Part shown: piece by piece, positions 51,263 to 59,096 of the stretch
Layout: the number at the start of each line of letters is the position of its first letter
How positions within the stretch are numbered: position 1 is the first letter of the stretch
Assembly: GCF_042675705.1 (NCBI RefSeq)
Contig: NZ_JBHTJJ010000001.1
Reading direction: 5' to 3' (one strand)
Length of the DNA: 64,000 nt
Origin: Ruegeria arenilitoris
GTDB lineage: Bacteria > Pseudomonadota > Alphaproteobacteria > Rhodobacterales > Rhodobacteraceae
The notes under the pieces: generated by a model
Seen by the model: the letters and a program-made list of their open reading frames with translations, nothing else
Database searches by the model: none
What the model was told of the DNA's origin: nothing
Translations under genes and position numbers: made by a program

Positions 51263-51585
51263 CGCGAATGATCCAGGGCGTTGAGCGCCGGGGACGTGGC
51301 GATCATCCAGCCGTCGAACAGCTGGTCGGCCTTTCCCTTTTCCCAGATCGTAAGATAGGCAAACGCGTCACCGGTCGGGTTTTCAGACGGATACCGGCAA
51401 TCACCCAAGGCGACATCCAAGCCGAAAATTTCGACCGTATCACCGGTCGGCACCTGCACGTCCACCGTCTGACCGCTGACCTTGTCCAGCCCGCGCAGCA
51501 TGGCCCCCGGTCCCGAGGAAACCTTCTGCTGCGCGCCGGCCGTCGGCGCGGCCAACAGCAGCGCCATCAGGGCGGCACGCATCAT
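51226..51585 (-). CDS. DUF2155 exported protein
   Basis: The 119-residue protein has a short signal peptide (MMRAALMALLLAAPTAGAQ) and a DUF2155 domain (LRGLDKVSGQTVDVQVPTGD, then CRYPSENPTGDAFAYLTIWE, and the end DVWVIRC). DUF2155 proteins are periplasmic, conserved in alphaproteobacteria and functionally undefined. Its start overlaps the end of mlaD by 4 bp and its end overlaps aat. The operon runs NDUFA12-mlaD-DUF2155, suggesting an envelope-related task. Confidence 0.85.
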   Translation of the reverse strand: MMRAALMALLLAAPTAGAQQKVSSGPGAMLRGLDKVSGQTVDVQVPTGDTVEIFGLDVALGDCRYPSENPTGDAFAYLTIWEKGKADQLFDGWMIATSPALNALDHSRYDVWVIRCITP

Positions 51586-52034
51586 TCGCTGCCATCCCCG
51601 GCCACGAACTTGACCAGCAATGAGATCAGGCTGACGGCTCCTTGCGTGTCTTCAATCTGATCGCCCGGCTCAAAATAGAAAGGAGAGCCGCCGGGCATGA
51701 CCTCGACGAAGTTGCCCCCCAGAAGGCCTTCGGACGAGATCACGATCGCGCTGTCATCCGGAATCTGGATGTTTTCGGCAACCGAAATCGTCGTATCGGC
51801 CCGGTAGGTTTCAGGGTTTAACTCGACATCGGTCACGGTGCCGATCTTTACACCCGCGAGGCGCACATCCGTGCCCACCGCCACACCTTCAAGCGACCGA
51901 AAGGACGCCTCAAGGTGATAGCCCCCGTTTTCACGCGACCAACCCGTGGACTGGCTGGCATAGACGCCAAAGGCCAATGCACTGGCCAGCACGACACCGC
52001 CGACAAGAACTTCGGTCATGTTGTGGGTCGACAT
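51582..52034 (-). CDS. mlaD: MlaD-family lipid-transport protein
   Basis: The 150-residue protein has an N-terminal signal-anchor helix (TEVLVGGVVLASALAFGVYA) and one MCE domain (YHLEASFRSLEGVAVGTDVR, LAGVKIGTVTDVELNPE, GLLGGNFVEVMPGG). MlaD forms a periplasmic hexamer on the MlaFEB ABC complex that moves phospholipids between membranes. mlaE and mlaF are not here, so the complex must be encoded elsewhere. The start is the ATG at 52034; ATG 52019 is an alternative. Confidence 0.88.
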   Translation of the reverse strand: MSTHNMTEVLVGGVVLASALAFGVYASQSTGWSRENGGYHLEASFRSLEGVAVGTDVRLAGVKIGTVTDVELNPETYRADTTISVAENIQIPDDSAIVISSEGLLGGNFVEVMPGGSPFYFEPGDQIEDTQGAVSLISLLVKFVAGDGSE

Positions 52035-52045
52035 TTGGATCTCGC

Positions 52046-52429
52046 TTATTCCGGGCTCCAGGCTTCGTAGTCCTTGCGCTCGATCGGATCGGGACGGCGC
52101 AGGGACCCCGCCGGCACATAGGCCATCGCGGTGCCCGTCAGATTTTCCTGATGCGGCTTTTCCCAAGCCTTGTGTGGCAGTGGCTTGTCGGTCGGAGGCT
52201 CATCCCAGGTGCGGTGCAACCAGCCGTGCCATTCCGGGTCGATCCGGCTGGCCTCGGCCTCTCCATTGAAGATCACCCACCGTTTGCTGTCATCGGCGTT
52301 GCGATAAAACACGTTGCCCTGATCGTCCTCACCCACCTTGATACCTTTGCGCGCAGTGTAGATCTGCGTGTTCAGAGTGGCCCCGTTCCACCAGGTCACG
52401 GCCCGCAAAAGAGTGTTCAGGATTCCCAT
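52046..52429 (-). CDS. NDUFA12-family NADH:ubiquinone oxidoreductase accessory subunit
   Basis: The 127-residue protein matches the mitochondrial complex I B17.2 (NDUFA12) family, which alphaproteobacteria share. Signatures are WWNGATLNTQIYTARKGIKV, NVFYRNADDSKRWVIFNG and PEWHGWLHRTWDEPPT. It would bind the peripheral arm of complex I at the inner membrane. It starts at 52429 after GGAGG; the open frame upstream is non-coding. It precedes mlaD by 11 bp in the same transcript. Confidence 0.93.
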   Translation of the reverse strand: MGILNTLLRAVTWWNGATLNTQIYTARKGIKVGEDDQGNVFYRNADDSKRWVIFNGEAEASRIDPEWHGWLHRTWDEPPTDKPLPHKAWEKPHQENLTGTAMAYVPAGSLRRPDPIERKDYEAWSPE

Positions 52430-52508
52430 CGGCTGCCTCCGGCATTTCTGTCCATGCAGATATGGACCAAAGCCGAGCAGAGGTCCAGAGCCACAAATAC
52501 CGCACCCA

Positions 52509-52871
52509 CTACTTGGGCAAGAATGCGGTGACCTCGATTTCGATCCGGTATTTTGGATCAATCAATCCGCATTCGATCATCGTCGCAACAGGCGGGTTGG
52601 CACCGAACGTCTCAGCTAGGACCGGCCAGCACGCTTCAAATTCGCGGCGATCGGGCAGCATGTAAGTCACGCGCACCACGTCGGCAAAAGAGGCGCCCGC
52701 CTCTGCCAAGGCGTTGCCTATGATCGTCAGCGCCGAGCGGCATTGGTCGACGACGCCCTCGCCCTGCCCGACCGTTCCGGCAACCTGGACCCAGCCACCC
52801 GCAACAACGGCCCGGCAGTAGCCGACCTTGGCTTCGAACTCACCCCCCGAAGAAATACGCTGGATCGTCAT
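52509..52871 (-). CDS. RidA/YjgF family protein
   Basis: The 120-residue RidA-like protein would be a cytosolic trimer that hydrolyses reactive enamine/imine intermediates from PLP enzymes. It has the C-terminal signature IECGLIDPKYRIEIEVTAFL, in which the Arg that binds the carboxylate is present, and VQVAGTVGQGEGVVDQCRSA in the middle. It belongs to a divergent RidA subgroup rather than the archetype. It starts at 52871 and is separated from clpX by 64 bp. Confidence 0.88.
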   Translation of the reverse strand: MTIQRISSGGEFEAKVGYCRAVVAGGWVQVAGTVGQGEGVVDQCRSALTIIGNALAEAGASFADVVRVTYMLPDRREFEACWPVLAETFGANPPVATMIECGLIDPKYRIEIEVTAFLPK

Positions 52872-52935
52872 GACACCCTCATATGAAAACGGCGCGGACT
52901 TTGCCGCGCCGTATCTGCATTAAATTTCAAACAGT

Positions 52936-54204
52936 TCAGCCGGCAGATGCCGATTCCGGCGCGGCATCCGCATAGATGATCAGCGGCTGAGCTTCCGACG
53001 TTACGGCCTCTTCGTTCACGACCACCTTGGTCACGTTCTTCATGCCAGGCAGTTCGAACATCGTGTCCAAAAGAATGTCTTCCAGGATGGAACGCAGGCC
53101 GCGAGCACCAGTCTTGCGTTCGATCGCCTTTTTGGCAATCGCGGCAAGCGCATCGTCGGTAAAGTCCAGTTCGACATTCTCCAACTCGAACAAACGCTGG
53201 TACTGCTTGACCAGCGCGTTCTTGGGCTTGGTCAGGATGGTGACAAGCGCGTCCTCATCCAGGTCCTCAAGCGTTGCCAGAACCGGCAAACGTCCAACGA
53301 ATTCCGGGATCAACCCGAATTTCAGCAGGTCCTCAGGCTCGAGATCCTGGAAGATCTCGCCCACACCGCGCTCGTCATTGTCGCGAACATCGGCGCCAAA
53401 GCCCATGGCCGAGCCTTTGCCGCGCTGCGCGATGATCTTGTCCAGACCTGCAAAAGCGCCGCCGCAGATGAACAGGATGTTGGTGGTGTCCACCTGCAGG
53501 AATTCCTGCTGCGGGTGCTTGCGTCCGCCCTGCGGGGGAACGCTGGCCACGGTGCCTTCCATCAGCTTCAGCAGGGCCTGCTGCACACCCTCGCCCGACA
53601 CGTCGCGGGTGATCGAGGGGTTCTCCGACTTGCGAGTGATCTTGTCGACCTCGTCGATATAGACGATGCCGCGCTGCGCGCGTTCGACATTGTATTCGCT
53701 GGCCTGCAGCAACTTGAGGATGATGTTCTCGACATCCTCGCCCACATAACCGGCTTCGGTCAGTGTGGTCGCGTCTGCCATCGTGAACGGCACGTCCAGA
53801 ATCCGCGCCAGCGTCTGCGCCAGCAAAGTCTTGCCGCAACCGGTGGGACCAATCAGCAGAATGTTCGACTTGGCCAGTTCAATGTCACCACCGGCCTTCT
53901 GCGCGTGGTTCAGACGTTTGTAGTGGTTGTGCACCGCAACCGACAGGACACGCTTGGCCCGAGCCTGGCCGATGACATAGTCGTCCAGCACCTCGCAGAT
54001 ATCTTTGGGGGTGGGCACACCGTCCGAGGATTTCAGCCCGCTGGCTTTGGTTTCCTCGCGGATGATGTCCATGCACAGTTCGACGCATTCATCACAGATG
54101 AACACGGTCGGTCCAGCAATAAGCTTACGCACCTCATGCTGGCTTTTTCCACAGAAGCTGCAGTAGAGCGTGTTCTTGCTGTCGCCGCCTGAATTCGTCG
54201 CCAT
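52936..54204 (-). CDS. clpX: ATP-dependent Clp protease ATP-binding subunit ClpX
   Basis: The 422-residue AAA+ unfoldase forms hexamers that feed ClpP. The N-terminal zinc domain uses Cys15, Cys18, Cys37 and Cys40 (YCSFCGKSQ, ICDECVELC). The AAA domain has Walker A LLIGPTGCGKT, pore loop ADATTLTEAGYVGEDVENI, Walker B GIVYIDEVDKI and sensor regions through VFQDLEPEDLLKFGLIPEFV-like blocks. It follows clpP by 136 bp in the usual clpP-clpX order and recognises SsrA-tagged and native degron substrates. Confidence 0.97.
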   Translation of the reverse strand: MATNSGGDSKNTLYCSFCGKSQHEVRKLIAGPTVFICDECVELCMDIIREETKASGLKSSDGVPTPKDICEVLDDYVIGQARAKRVLSVAVHNHYKRLNHAQKAGGDIELAKSNILLIGPTGCGKTLLAQTLARILDVPFTMADATTLTEAGYVGEDVENIILKLLQASEYNVERAQRGIVYIDEVDKITRKSENPSITRDVSGEGVQQALLKLMEGTVASVPPQGGRKHPQQEFLQVDTTNILFICGGAFAGLDKIIAQRGKGSAMGFGADVRDNDERGVGEIFQDLEPEDLLKFGLIPEFVGRLPVLATLEDLDEDALVTILTKPKNALVKQYQRLFELENVELDFTDDALAAIAKKAIERKTGARGLRSILEDILLDTMFELPGMKNVTKVVVNEEAVTSEAQPLIIYADAAPESASAG

Positions 54205-54340
54205 GTTCTACCTTTCGGGCTCCATCCCTGCGGCCCGGATCCGGACCGCGCTTGCCGCCTGTCCGTGCAGCTTAGGCCAGCACCGGGGCAGCTACAATGT
54301 CAAAATCGCACTCCTCACCCGTGGGTGCGGGGTTTCCGCA

Positions 54341-54973
54341 TCACGCTTCGGTCGGTTCGGATTTGGAGCGGCTTTCGACGATCTCGTCGATATGGCCCCA
54401 CTCTTTTGCTTCTTCCGGGCTCATGAAATTGTCACGGTCCAAAGCCTTTTCAATGGCCTTTTTCGACTGTCCGGTATGCTTGGCATAGATATCGTACAAA
54501 CGATCCTTCAGCTTCTGCGTTTCGGCCGCGTGAATCATGATGTCGCTGGCTTGACCCTGGTAACCGCCGCTGGGCTGGTGCACCATGATGCGGCTGTTTG
54601 GCAGCGAGAAGCGCATCCCCTTCTCTCCACCCGCCAGCAGAACCGACCCCATCGAAGCTGCCTGGCCGATCACCAATGTCGAACATTTTGGCTTGATGTA
54701 CTGCATTGTGTCGTAGATCGACAAACCGCTGGTCACAACACCGCCGGGCGAGTTGATGTAGATCGAGATTTCCTTGTTCGGATTCTCGGCTTCCAGATGC
54801 AGAAGCTGGGCTACGATCAAGTGGCTCATCCCGTCATGGATCGGGCCATTGATAAAGATGATCCGCTCCTTCAGCAGGCGCGAGAAGATGTCATAGGCCC
54901 TTTCGCCGCGGCTGGTCTGCTCAACGACCATCGGGACGAGCGTATTCATGTAGGTGTCAACTGGATCGAACAT
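54341..54973 (-). CDS. clpP: ATP-dependent Clp protease proteolytic subunit
   Basis: The 210-residue serine protease has the complete triad: Ser107 in GQAASMGS, His132 in MVHQPSGG and Asp181 in DRDNFMSPEEA. It also has the oxyanion glycines in NSPGGVVTSG. It assembles into a tetradecameric barrel capped by ClpX. I chose the start MFDPVDTYMNTLVPMVVEQT (54973) by analogy with other roseobacter ClpP; a further in-frame ATG at 55009 exists. clpX lies downstream in the same direction. Confidence 0.96.
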   Translation of the reverse strand: MFDPVDTYMNTLVPMVVEQTSRGERAYDIFSRLLKERIIFINGPIHDGMSHLIVAQLLHLEAENPNKEISIYINSPGGVVTSGLSIYDTMQYIKPKCSTLVIGQAASMGSVLLAGGEKGMRFSLPNSRIMVHQPSGGYQGQASDIMIHAAETQKLKDRLYDIYAKHTGQSKKAIEKALDRDNFMSPEEAKEWGHIDEIVESRSKSEPTEA

Positions 54974-55326
54974 TCGGAACCTGCCTGCTTTGGTGTGAAC
55001 CGGGACCATACCCGATGAGAAGTTACATGAGTCTTAGTGTTGCCTTCGGGGGCCTGCAAGGGGCAGCGGTCACGCGACGCCGATTGGGAAATACGGATCA
55101 GTCCGCATCGTCGGGATGCCGCAAAAACGAAGCGAACAACCGCTCGCGACACAATTACCCGGCTGTTTTTTTGCCTCGCCGCCATTCACAGCGCTTTCAT
55201 CACGCCATTTTGATCCATGCATATGGAAATATCTGATCATTCTGTATAGAGACTCAATTCGCTCAAGCGAAACTACAAAGGGAATACCCGCCCCACACTC
55301 ACCAAGGGGCCAACAAGGACAAGAAG
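54974..55326. promoter_or_regulatory. clpP/sqrR-like divergent intergenic region with inverted repeat
   Basis: About 350 bp between divergent genes. Close to the ArsR-family gene is the perfect inverted repeat TTCGCT-CA-AGCGAA (55258-55271), 56 bp before its start, a candidate operator. An AT-rich stretch (GATCCATGCATATGG, ATCTGATCATTCTG) lies between 55211 and 55244. I find no protein-coding or structured RNA gene. Confidence 0.5.
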
Positions 55327-55662
55327 ATGGCACTTCCCCAACTTTCCGAAGACATCTCGCGCGACGACATGGACCGGATGGCCGCTAACGCAACCCGCGC
55401 TTCGAATTTTCTGAAAGCGATCAGCCACGAGGGCCGGTTGATGATCCTCTGTCATCTGGTATCCGGCGAAAAATCGGTGACCGAACTCGAGTCACTGCTG
55501 TCCGCCCGACAGGCCGCCGTTTCACAGCAACTGTCGCGGCTGCGCCTTGAGGGGCTGGTCACGCCCCGGCGCGAAGGCAAGGCAATCTACTATCGCCTTG
55601 CAGACGACAGACCTCGCAAAATGCTGGAAACGGTGTACGAGTTGTTCTGCGACGAGGAATAA
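55327..55662 (+). CDS. ArsR-family repressor with two conserved cysteines (SqrR/BigR-like persulfide sensor)
   Basis: A 111-residue winged-helix ArsR/SmtB protein (FLKAISHEGRLMILCHLVSG, ARQAAVSQQLSRLRLEGLVT, RREGKAIYYRL). It keeps exactly two cysteines, Cys42 in MILCHLV and Cys108 in YELFCDEE. This matches the Cys41/Cys107 pair of SqrR from Rhodobacter capsulatus and of BigR, which sense sulfane sulfur by forming a tetrasulfide link. Metal-site motifs of ArsR, SmtB and CadC are absent. Target genes are not obvious next door; znuA converges from the right. Confidence 0.85.
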   Translation: MALPQLSEDISRDDMDRMAANATRASNFLKAISHEGRLMILCHLVSGEKSVTELESLLSARQAAVSQQLSRLRLEGLVTPRREGKAIYYRLADDRPRKMLETVYELFCDEE

Positions 55663-55685
55663 GACAGAAAACCCATTGAATGGCG

Positions 55686-55717
55686 AAGGGCGCAACAGAT
55701 CGTTGCGCCCTTCTTTG
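55686..55717. terminator. Bidirectional terminator between sqrR-like gene and znuA
   Basis: AAGGGCGCAAC (55686-55696) pairs with GTTGCGCCCTT (55702-55712), giving an 11-bp stem and a 5-nt loop. It is followed by CTTTG on the plus strand, and A-rich sequence on the other side reads as T on the minus strand. It separates two converging genes. Confidence 0.85.
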
Positions 55718-55718
55718 T

Positions 55719-56780
55719 TCACGAGTTGCCGCTGCAGGCCTGAAAACTTGCGGCCATTTCGCGCAACAGGTCCGGATACAGGGTTGGACCCGGCTCGAGC
55801 GCAACCCCGATCGGGTCAAGCACGAGGATTTGCACATCCATCCCCTCCGTCGCGGCGGAGATCAGACGGGTATCGTATTGCGGCTCGGAAAAAGCACAAT
55901 CAATGCCTTCCTCTTCAATCCGGGCCTTGAGCTCGGCCAGACGAGCCGGTCCGGGTGCGGCCGCGTCGCCAAGGCTCACGGTGCCCGACGATGTCAGATC
56001 GAACCGGTGTTCGAAATACTGGTAAGCGTCGTGAAAGGTGACAAACCGCGGCTCTGACTGTGCCAGATCCGCCCGGATCTCGGCTTCCAAAGCACTCAGG
56101 CCTTCAACCGCCTTGTCCGCGTTGGCTTGGTACCGCGCAGCGTTATCCGGGTCCTTCTCCGACAAAGTTTCGGCAATTACCTGCACCCAAACGCGCGCGT
56201 TTTCCGGGTCCAGCCAGGCATGCGGGTCTACACCGTCGTGGTCATGCCCGTGGTCATGGTCATGTGCGTCGTGATCCGCGTGCTCTTCATGTTTCTGATG
56301 TTCATCGTGGTCCGCATGATCATCGTGTTCTGCATGATCCTCGTGATCATCGTGTTTCGCATGGTCATCATGGTCCGAATGATCGTCGTGATCGTCGTGG
56401 TCTGCATGCTCCTCTTCGCCCTCATGATGATCGGCCAAGTCGCGGAAGTCGTGCCGCACAGTTCCGGCTACCTCCAGCAACTCAACCTGCGTCGCTCCCT
56501 CGGACAGGGCGCCAAGTGGTCCCGTCATCCACGGGGTCAGCTCAGGGCCTACCCAAAAAACCACGTCGGCAGATTGCAACGCTCGCGCCTCGGACGGACG
56601 CATGGCGTGGTCATGAGGTGAGGCTCCGGGCGGGATGATCAGGGAAGGCTCGGCAACACCGTCCATGACTTGGGCAACCAACGCGTGAACCGGTGCGATA
56701 TCGACGGCAACGTTGGGCGCATCAGCCGCCGCCTTTCCAGCCAGCACGACGCCGGCCAGCAACAAGATTTTTCGGGACAT
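55719..56780 (-). CDS. znuA: Zinc ABC transporter periplasmic binding protein
   Basis: The 353-residue protein has a signal peptide (MSRKILLLAGVVLAGKAAAD) and the cluster 9 metal-binding fold. Zinc ligands are visible in SPHDHAM (His56, His58), DPHAWLDP (His187) and FHDAYQYFEHRF. Residues 118-182 are a very long His/Asp/Glu-rich loop made of repeated HDDH, HEDHA and HADHD units, longer than in most ZnuA proteins. The loop is thought to collect zinc in the periplasm. It is divergent from zur across a region with two Zur-box candidates. Confidence 0.95.
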   Translation of the reverse strand: MSRKILLLAGVVLAGKAAADAPNVAVDIAPVHALVAQVMDGVAEPSLIIPPGASPHDHAMRPSEARALQSADVVFWVGPELTPWMTGPLGALSEGATQVELLEVAGTVRHDFRDLADHHEGEEEHADHDDHDDHSDHDDHAKHDDHEDHAEHDDHADHDEHQKHEEHADHDAHDHDHGHDHDGVDPHAWLDPENARVWVQVIAETLSEKDPDNAARYQANADKAVEGLSALEAEIRADLAQSEPRFVTFHDAYQYFEHRFDLTSSGTVSLGDAAAPGPARLAELKARIEEEGIDCAFSEPQYDTRLISAATEGMDVQILVLDPIGVALEPGPTLYPDLLREMAASFQACSGNS

Positions 56781-56794
56781 GTCACCTCCTGAAA

Positions 56795-56849
56795 TGATAT
56801 GTTATTACATTGCTGGTCGGCTTGATATTGCCCACGTTATAACATATCA
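56795..56849. promoter_or_regulatory. Paired Zur-box candidates in the znuA-zur intergenic region
   Basis: TGATATGTTATTACAT (56795-56810) and, on the opposite strand, TGATATGTTATAACGT (56834-56849) differ at two positions and face each of the divergent genes. Both resemble alphaproteobacterial Zur operators, which are AT-rich sites with a GTTATAAC-type core. One site per promoter explains joint zinc repression of znuA and zur-znuCB. Confidence 0.85.
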
Positions 56850-56871
56850 AGCCAAAAATTTCGGAGCGCAC

Positions 56872-57351
56872 ATGAGCACAGTAGGCTTCAGGCATCACAA
56901 TCATAACCACTGCATGAAAACCGCGCTGAGCAAAGCCGAGGAAAAATGCGCCAACCAGAAGCTTCAATTCACTCCGGTGCGCCGCCGCGTGTTGGAGATC
57001 TTGTTGGAGCAGCACAAGGCAATGGGAGCCTATGACATTCTGGCTATTCTGTCGGCCGAAGGCATGGGGTCGCAACCTCCGGTGGCCTATCGTGCGCTGG
57101 ACTTCCTGGTGCAGCATGGGTTCGTGCACCGTATCGAGCAGATGAACGCCTATGCGGCCTGCGCCCACCCTACCCACGATCACGTGCCTGCGTTTCTGAT
57201 TTGCCGGGCGTGCAAGGCCGTGGCTGAAACTGAAACCGAGCTGACTCAGGGCCGGCTTGGTGCTGCCGCCGACACATCAGGCTTCACCATTGAAAGGATC
57301 GTGGTCGAGGCCGAAGGTCTTTGCCCGGACTGCATTGGAACGCAGCCATGA
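56872..57351 (+). CDS. zur: Zinc uptake regulator, Fur family
   Basis: The 159-residue Fur-type repressor has a winged helix (LQFTPVRRRVLEILLEQHKA, PPVAYRALDFLVQHGFVHRI). Its dimerisation domain carries the structural zinc cysteines CRAC and CPDC (FLICRACKAVAE, GLCPDC) and the His-rich sensory block AHPTHDHVPAF. Its first residues contain HHNHNHC, an unusual extra metal-rich tail. With zinc bound it should repress znuA and its own operon. It starts at 56872 after GGAG and overlaps znuC by 4 bp. Confidence 0.94.
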   Translation: MSTVGFRHHNHNHCMKTALSKAEEKCANQKLQFTPVRRRVLEILLEQHKAMGAYDILAILSAEGMGSQPPVAYRALDFLVQHGFVHRIEQMNAYAACAHPTHDHVPAFLICRACKAVAETETELTQGRLGAAADTSGFTIERIVVEAEGLCPDCIGTQP

Positions 57352-58091
57352 CGACCCCCCTCATTTCTCTACAGAACCTGTCGGTGCACCTGGATGGCCG
57401 GCTCATTCTGGACAACGTATCAGCACAGATCGCCGCTGGTGAAATCGTCACCATTGTCGGTCCGAACGGTTCGGGAAAATCGACCCTGCTGCGCGCCATG
57501 ATCGGGGCTGTTCCCGCGGCTCAGGGCACTGTTCGGCGCGCTCCGGGTTTGCGGATCGGCTACGTCCCCCAGAAACTCGCGCTGGACGCCGCTCTGCCGA
57601 TGACGGTGCAACGATTCCTTGGCCTGCCGAAACGGGTTTCGGCCAGCAAGGCCAAAACCGCGCTTGAACTGGCGGGCGTGCCGGACTTGCGTGACAGACA
57701 GATGACCCGACTGTCCGGCGGTCAGTTTCAACGGGTCCTTCTGGCCCGCGCGCTGCTGGAAGAGCCTCAGGTGCTGCTGCTGGACGAAGCAACCCAGGGG
57801 CTTGATCAGCCCGGCGCGGCTGCCTTCTATGAACGCATTGAGCAGGTTCGAACGGACCTCGGCTGCGCCATAGTCATGGTCAGCCATGACTTGCACGTCG
57901 TCATGGCCGCGTCCGACCGGGTTCTGTGCCTGAACGGGCATGTCTGCTGTGAAGGGGCACCCCACATGGTCGCAGACGCGCCGGAGTATCGGGCGTTGTT
58001 CGGCAGTGGAACGCGGGGCACGATGGCCTTGTACCAACACAAGCACAGTCATACCCACGATCACAATCACGCGCAGGATACGTCGCACTGA
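57348..58091 (+). CDS. znuC: Zinc ABC transporter ATP-binding protein
   Basis: The 247-residue ATPase has Walker A GPNGSGKST, Q-loop GYVPQKLA, signature LSGGQFQR, Walker B LLLDEATQGLD and H-loop VSHDLHVV. The C-terminal tail HKHSHTHDHNHAQDTSH is His-rich and follows the ATPase core, as in other ZnuC proteins. It starts within the zur stop codon (ATGA) and overlaps znuB by one base, so the three genes are translationally coupled. Confidence 0.95.
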   Translation: MTTPLISLQNLSVHLDGRLILDNVSAQIAAGEIVTIVGPNGSGKSTLLRAMIGAVPAAQGTVRRAPGLRIGYVPQKLALDAALPMTVQRFLGLPKRVSASKAKTALELAGVPDLRDRQMTRLSGGQFQRVLLARALLEEPQVLLLDEATQGLDQPGAAAFYERIEQVRTDLGCAIVMVSHDLHVVMAASDRVLCLNGHVCCEGAPHMVADAPEYRALFGSGTRGTMALYQHKHSHTHDHNHAQDTSH

Positions 58092-58885
58092 TGCTGGACG
58101 ACTTCATGGTTCGCGCTGCCCTGGCAGGGCTTGGTGTTTCGATCGCCGCGGCACCGCTGGGGTGTTTTGTCGTCTGGCGGCGCATGGCCTATCTCGGAGA
58201 AGCCACTGCTCATGCGGCCGTATTGGGTGTAGCGCTGGCGCTCAGCTTTTCACTGCCTCTGTTGCCCGCGATCATTTCCGCTGCACTTGCCATGGGCTTG
58301 TCGGTCAGCCTGCTGCGCGGTCGCGGTTACGCCATGGACACGCTTCTGGGTGTGATTGCGCACACCGCACTGGCCGCTGGCTTGGTAACCGTGGCGTTGC
58401 TGTCCGATGTCCGATTGGACCTGAATGCCTTTCTGTTCGGCGATATCCTTGCCGTCACAAAGCCCGATCTGGCCACGATCTGGATCGGTGGCGCCACGAT
58501 TCTGGCGTTGATGGTCTGGCGCTGGTCGGCCCTTCTGGTTTCGACGCTCAACCCGGACTTGGCTCAGGCATCCGGGATCGATCCGAAACGAGAAGAACTA
58601 TGGCTGACTCTGGCGATGGCACTGGCCGTTGCGGTCGCCATCAAAGTTGTCGGCATTCTTCTGATCGCGGCCCTGCTGGTCATTCCAGCGGCCGGAGCCC
58701 GCCCTTTGGCCCGCACCCCAGAAAGCATGGCTTTCACCGCTGCGATTATAGGCTCGACGGCGGCGTTGGGTGGACTGGGCGGTGCATATTGGGCGGATAC
58801 ACCCGCCGGACCAAGCATCGTTTGCGCGGCCGCTTTGATCTTTGTCGCGACGGCCATCCTTGGTCCCATCTTCCGCAAAGGTTGA
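58091..58885 (+). CDS. znuB: Zinc ABC transporter permease
   Basis: The 264-residue inner-membrane protein of the ABC-3 family has about eight hydrophobic segments (for example ALAGLGVSIAAAPLGCFVVW, VVGILLIAALLVIPAAGARP) and the family block MAYLGEATAHAAVLGVAL. It forms the homodimeric channel for zinc import with ZnuC and ZnuA. It ends 73 bp before a small lipoprotein gene. Confidence 0.95.
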   Translation: MLDDFMVRAALAGLGVSIAAAPLGCFVVWRRMAYLGEATAHAAVLGVALALSFSLPLLPAIISAALAMGLSVSLLRGRGYAMDTLLGVIAHTALAAGLVTVALLSDVRLDLNAFLFGDILAVTKPDLATIWIGGATILALMVWRWSALLVSTLNPDLAQASGIDPKREELWLTLAMALAVAVAIKVVGILLIAALLVIPAAGARPLARTPESMAFTAAIIGSTAALGGLGGAYWADTPAGPSIVCAAALIFVATAILGPIFRKG

Positions 58886-58958
58886 TCACCCAAAAAGGTT
58901 TGTCTGCATTACCTGAATGGTGCTACCGATTGGTAGTCGACCAACCAAGGAGATATCG

Positions 58959-59096
58959 ATGATCCGCACTATTCTGATCGGGTTGAGCCTTTTGGCCCTG
59001 ACGGCCTGTGAAACCGCAAAAGGCGCGGGCAAAGACATCGAAAAAGCCGGCGACGCCATCCAGGGCGCGGCGACGGACGTTCAGGAAAGCCTCTAA
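58959..59096 (+). CDS. Entericidin-like small lipoprotein
   Basis: A 45-residue lipoprotein. The signal peptide MIRTILIGLSLLALTAC ends in the lipobox LTAC, followed by ETAKGAGKDIEKAGDAIQGA, the repeat pattern of the entericidin A/B family. AAGGAG lies 6 bases before the ATG. Entericidins are small stress-related envelope lipoproteins; their precise role in alphaproteobacteria is unknown. It stands alone after znuB. Confidence 0.88.
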   Translation: MIRTILIGLSLLALTACETAKGAGKDIEKAGDAIQGAATDVQESL

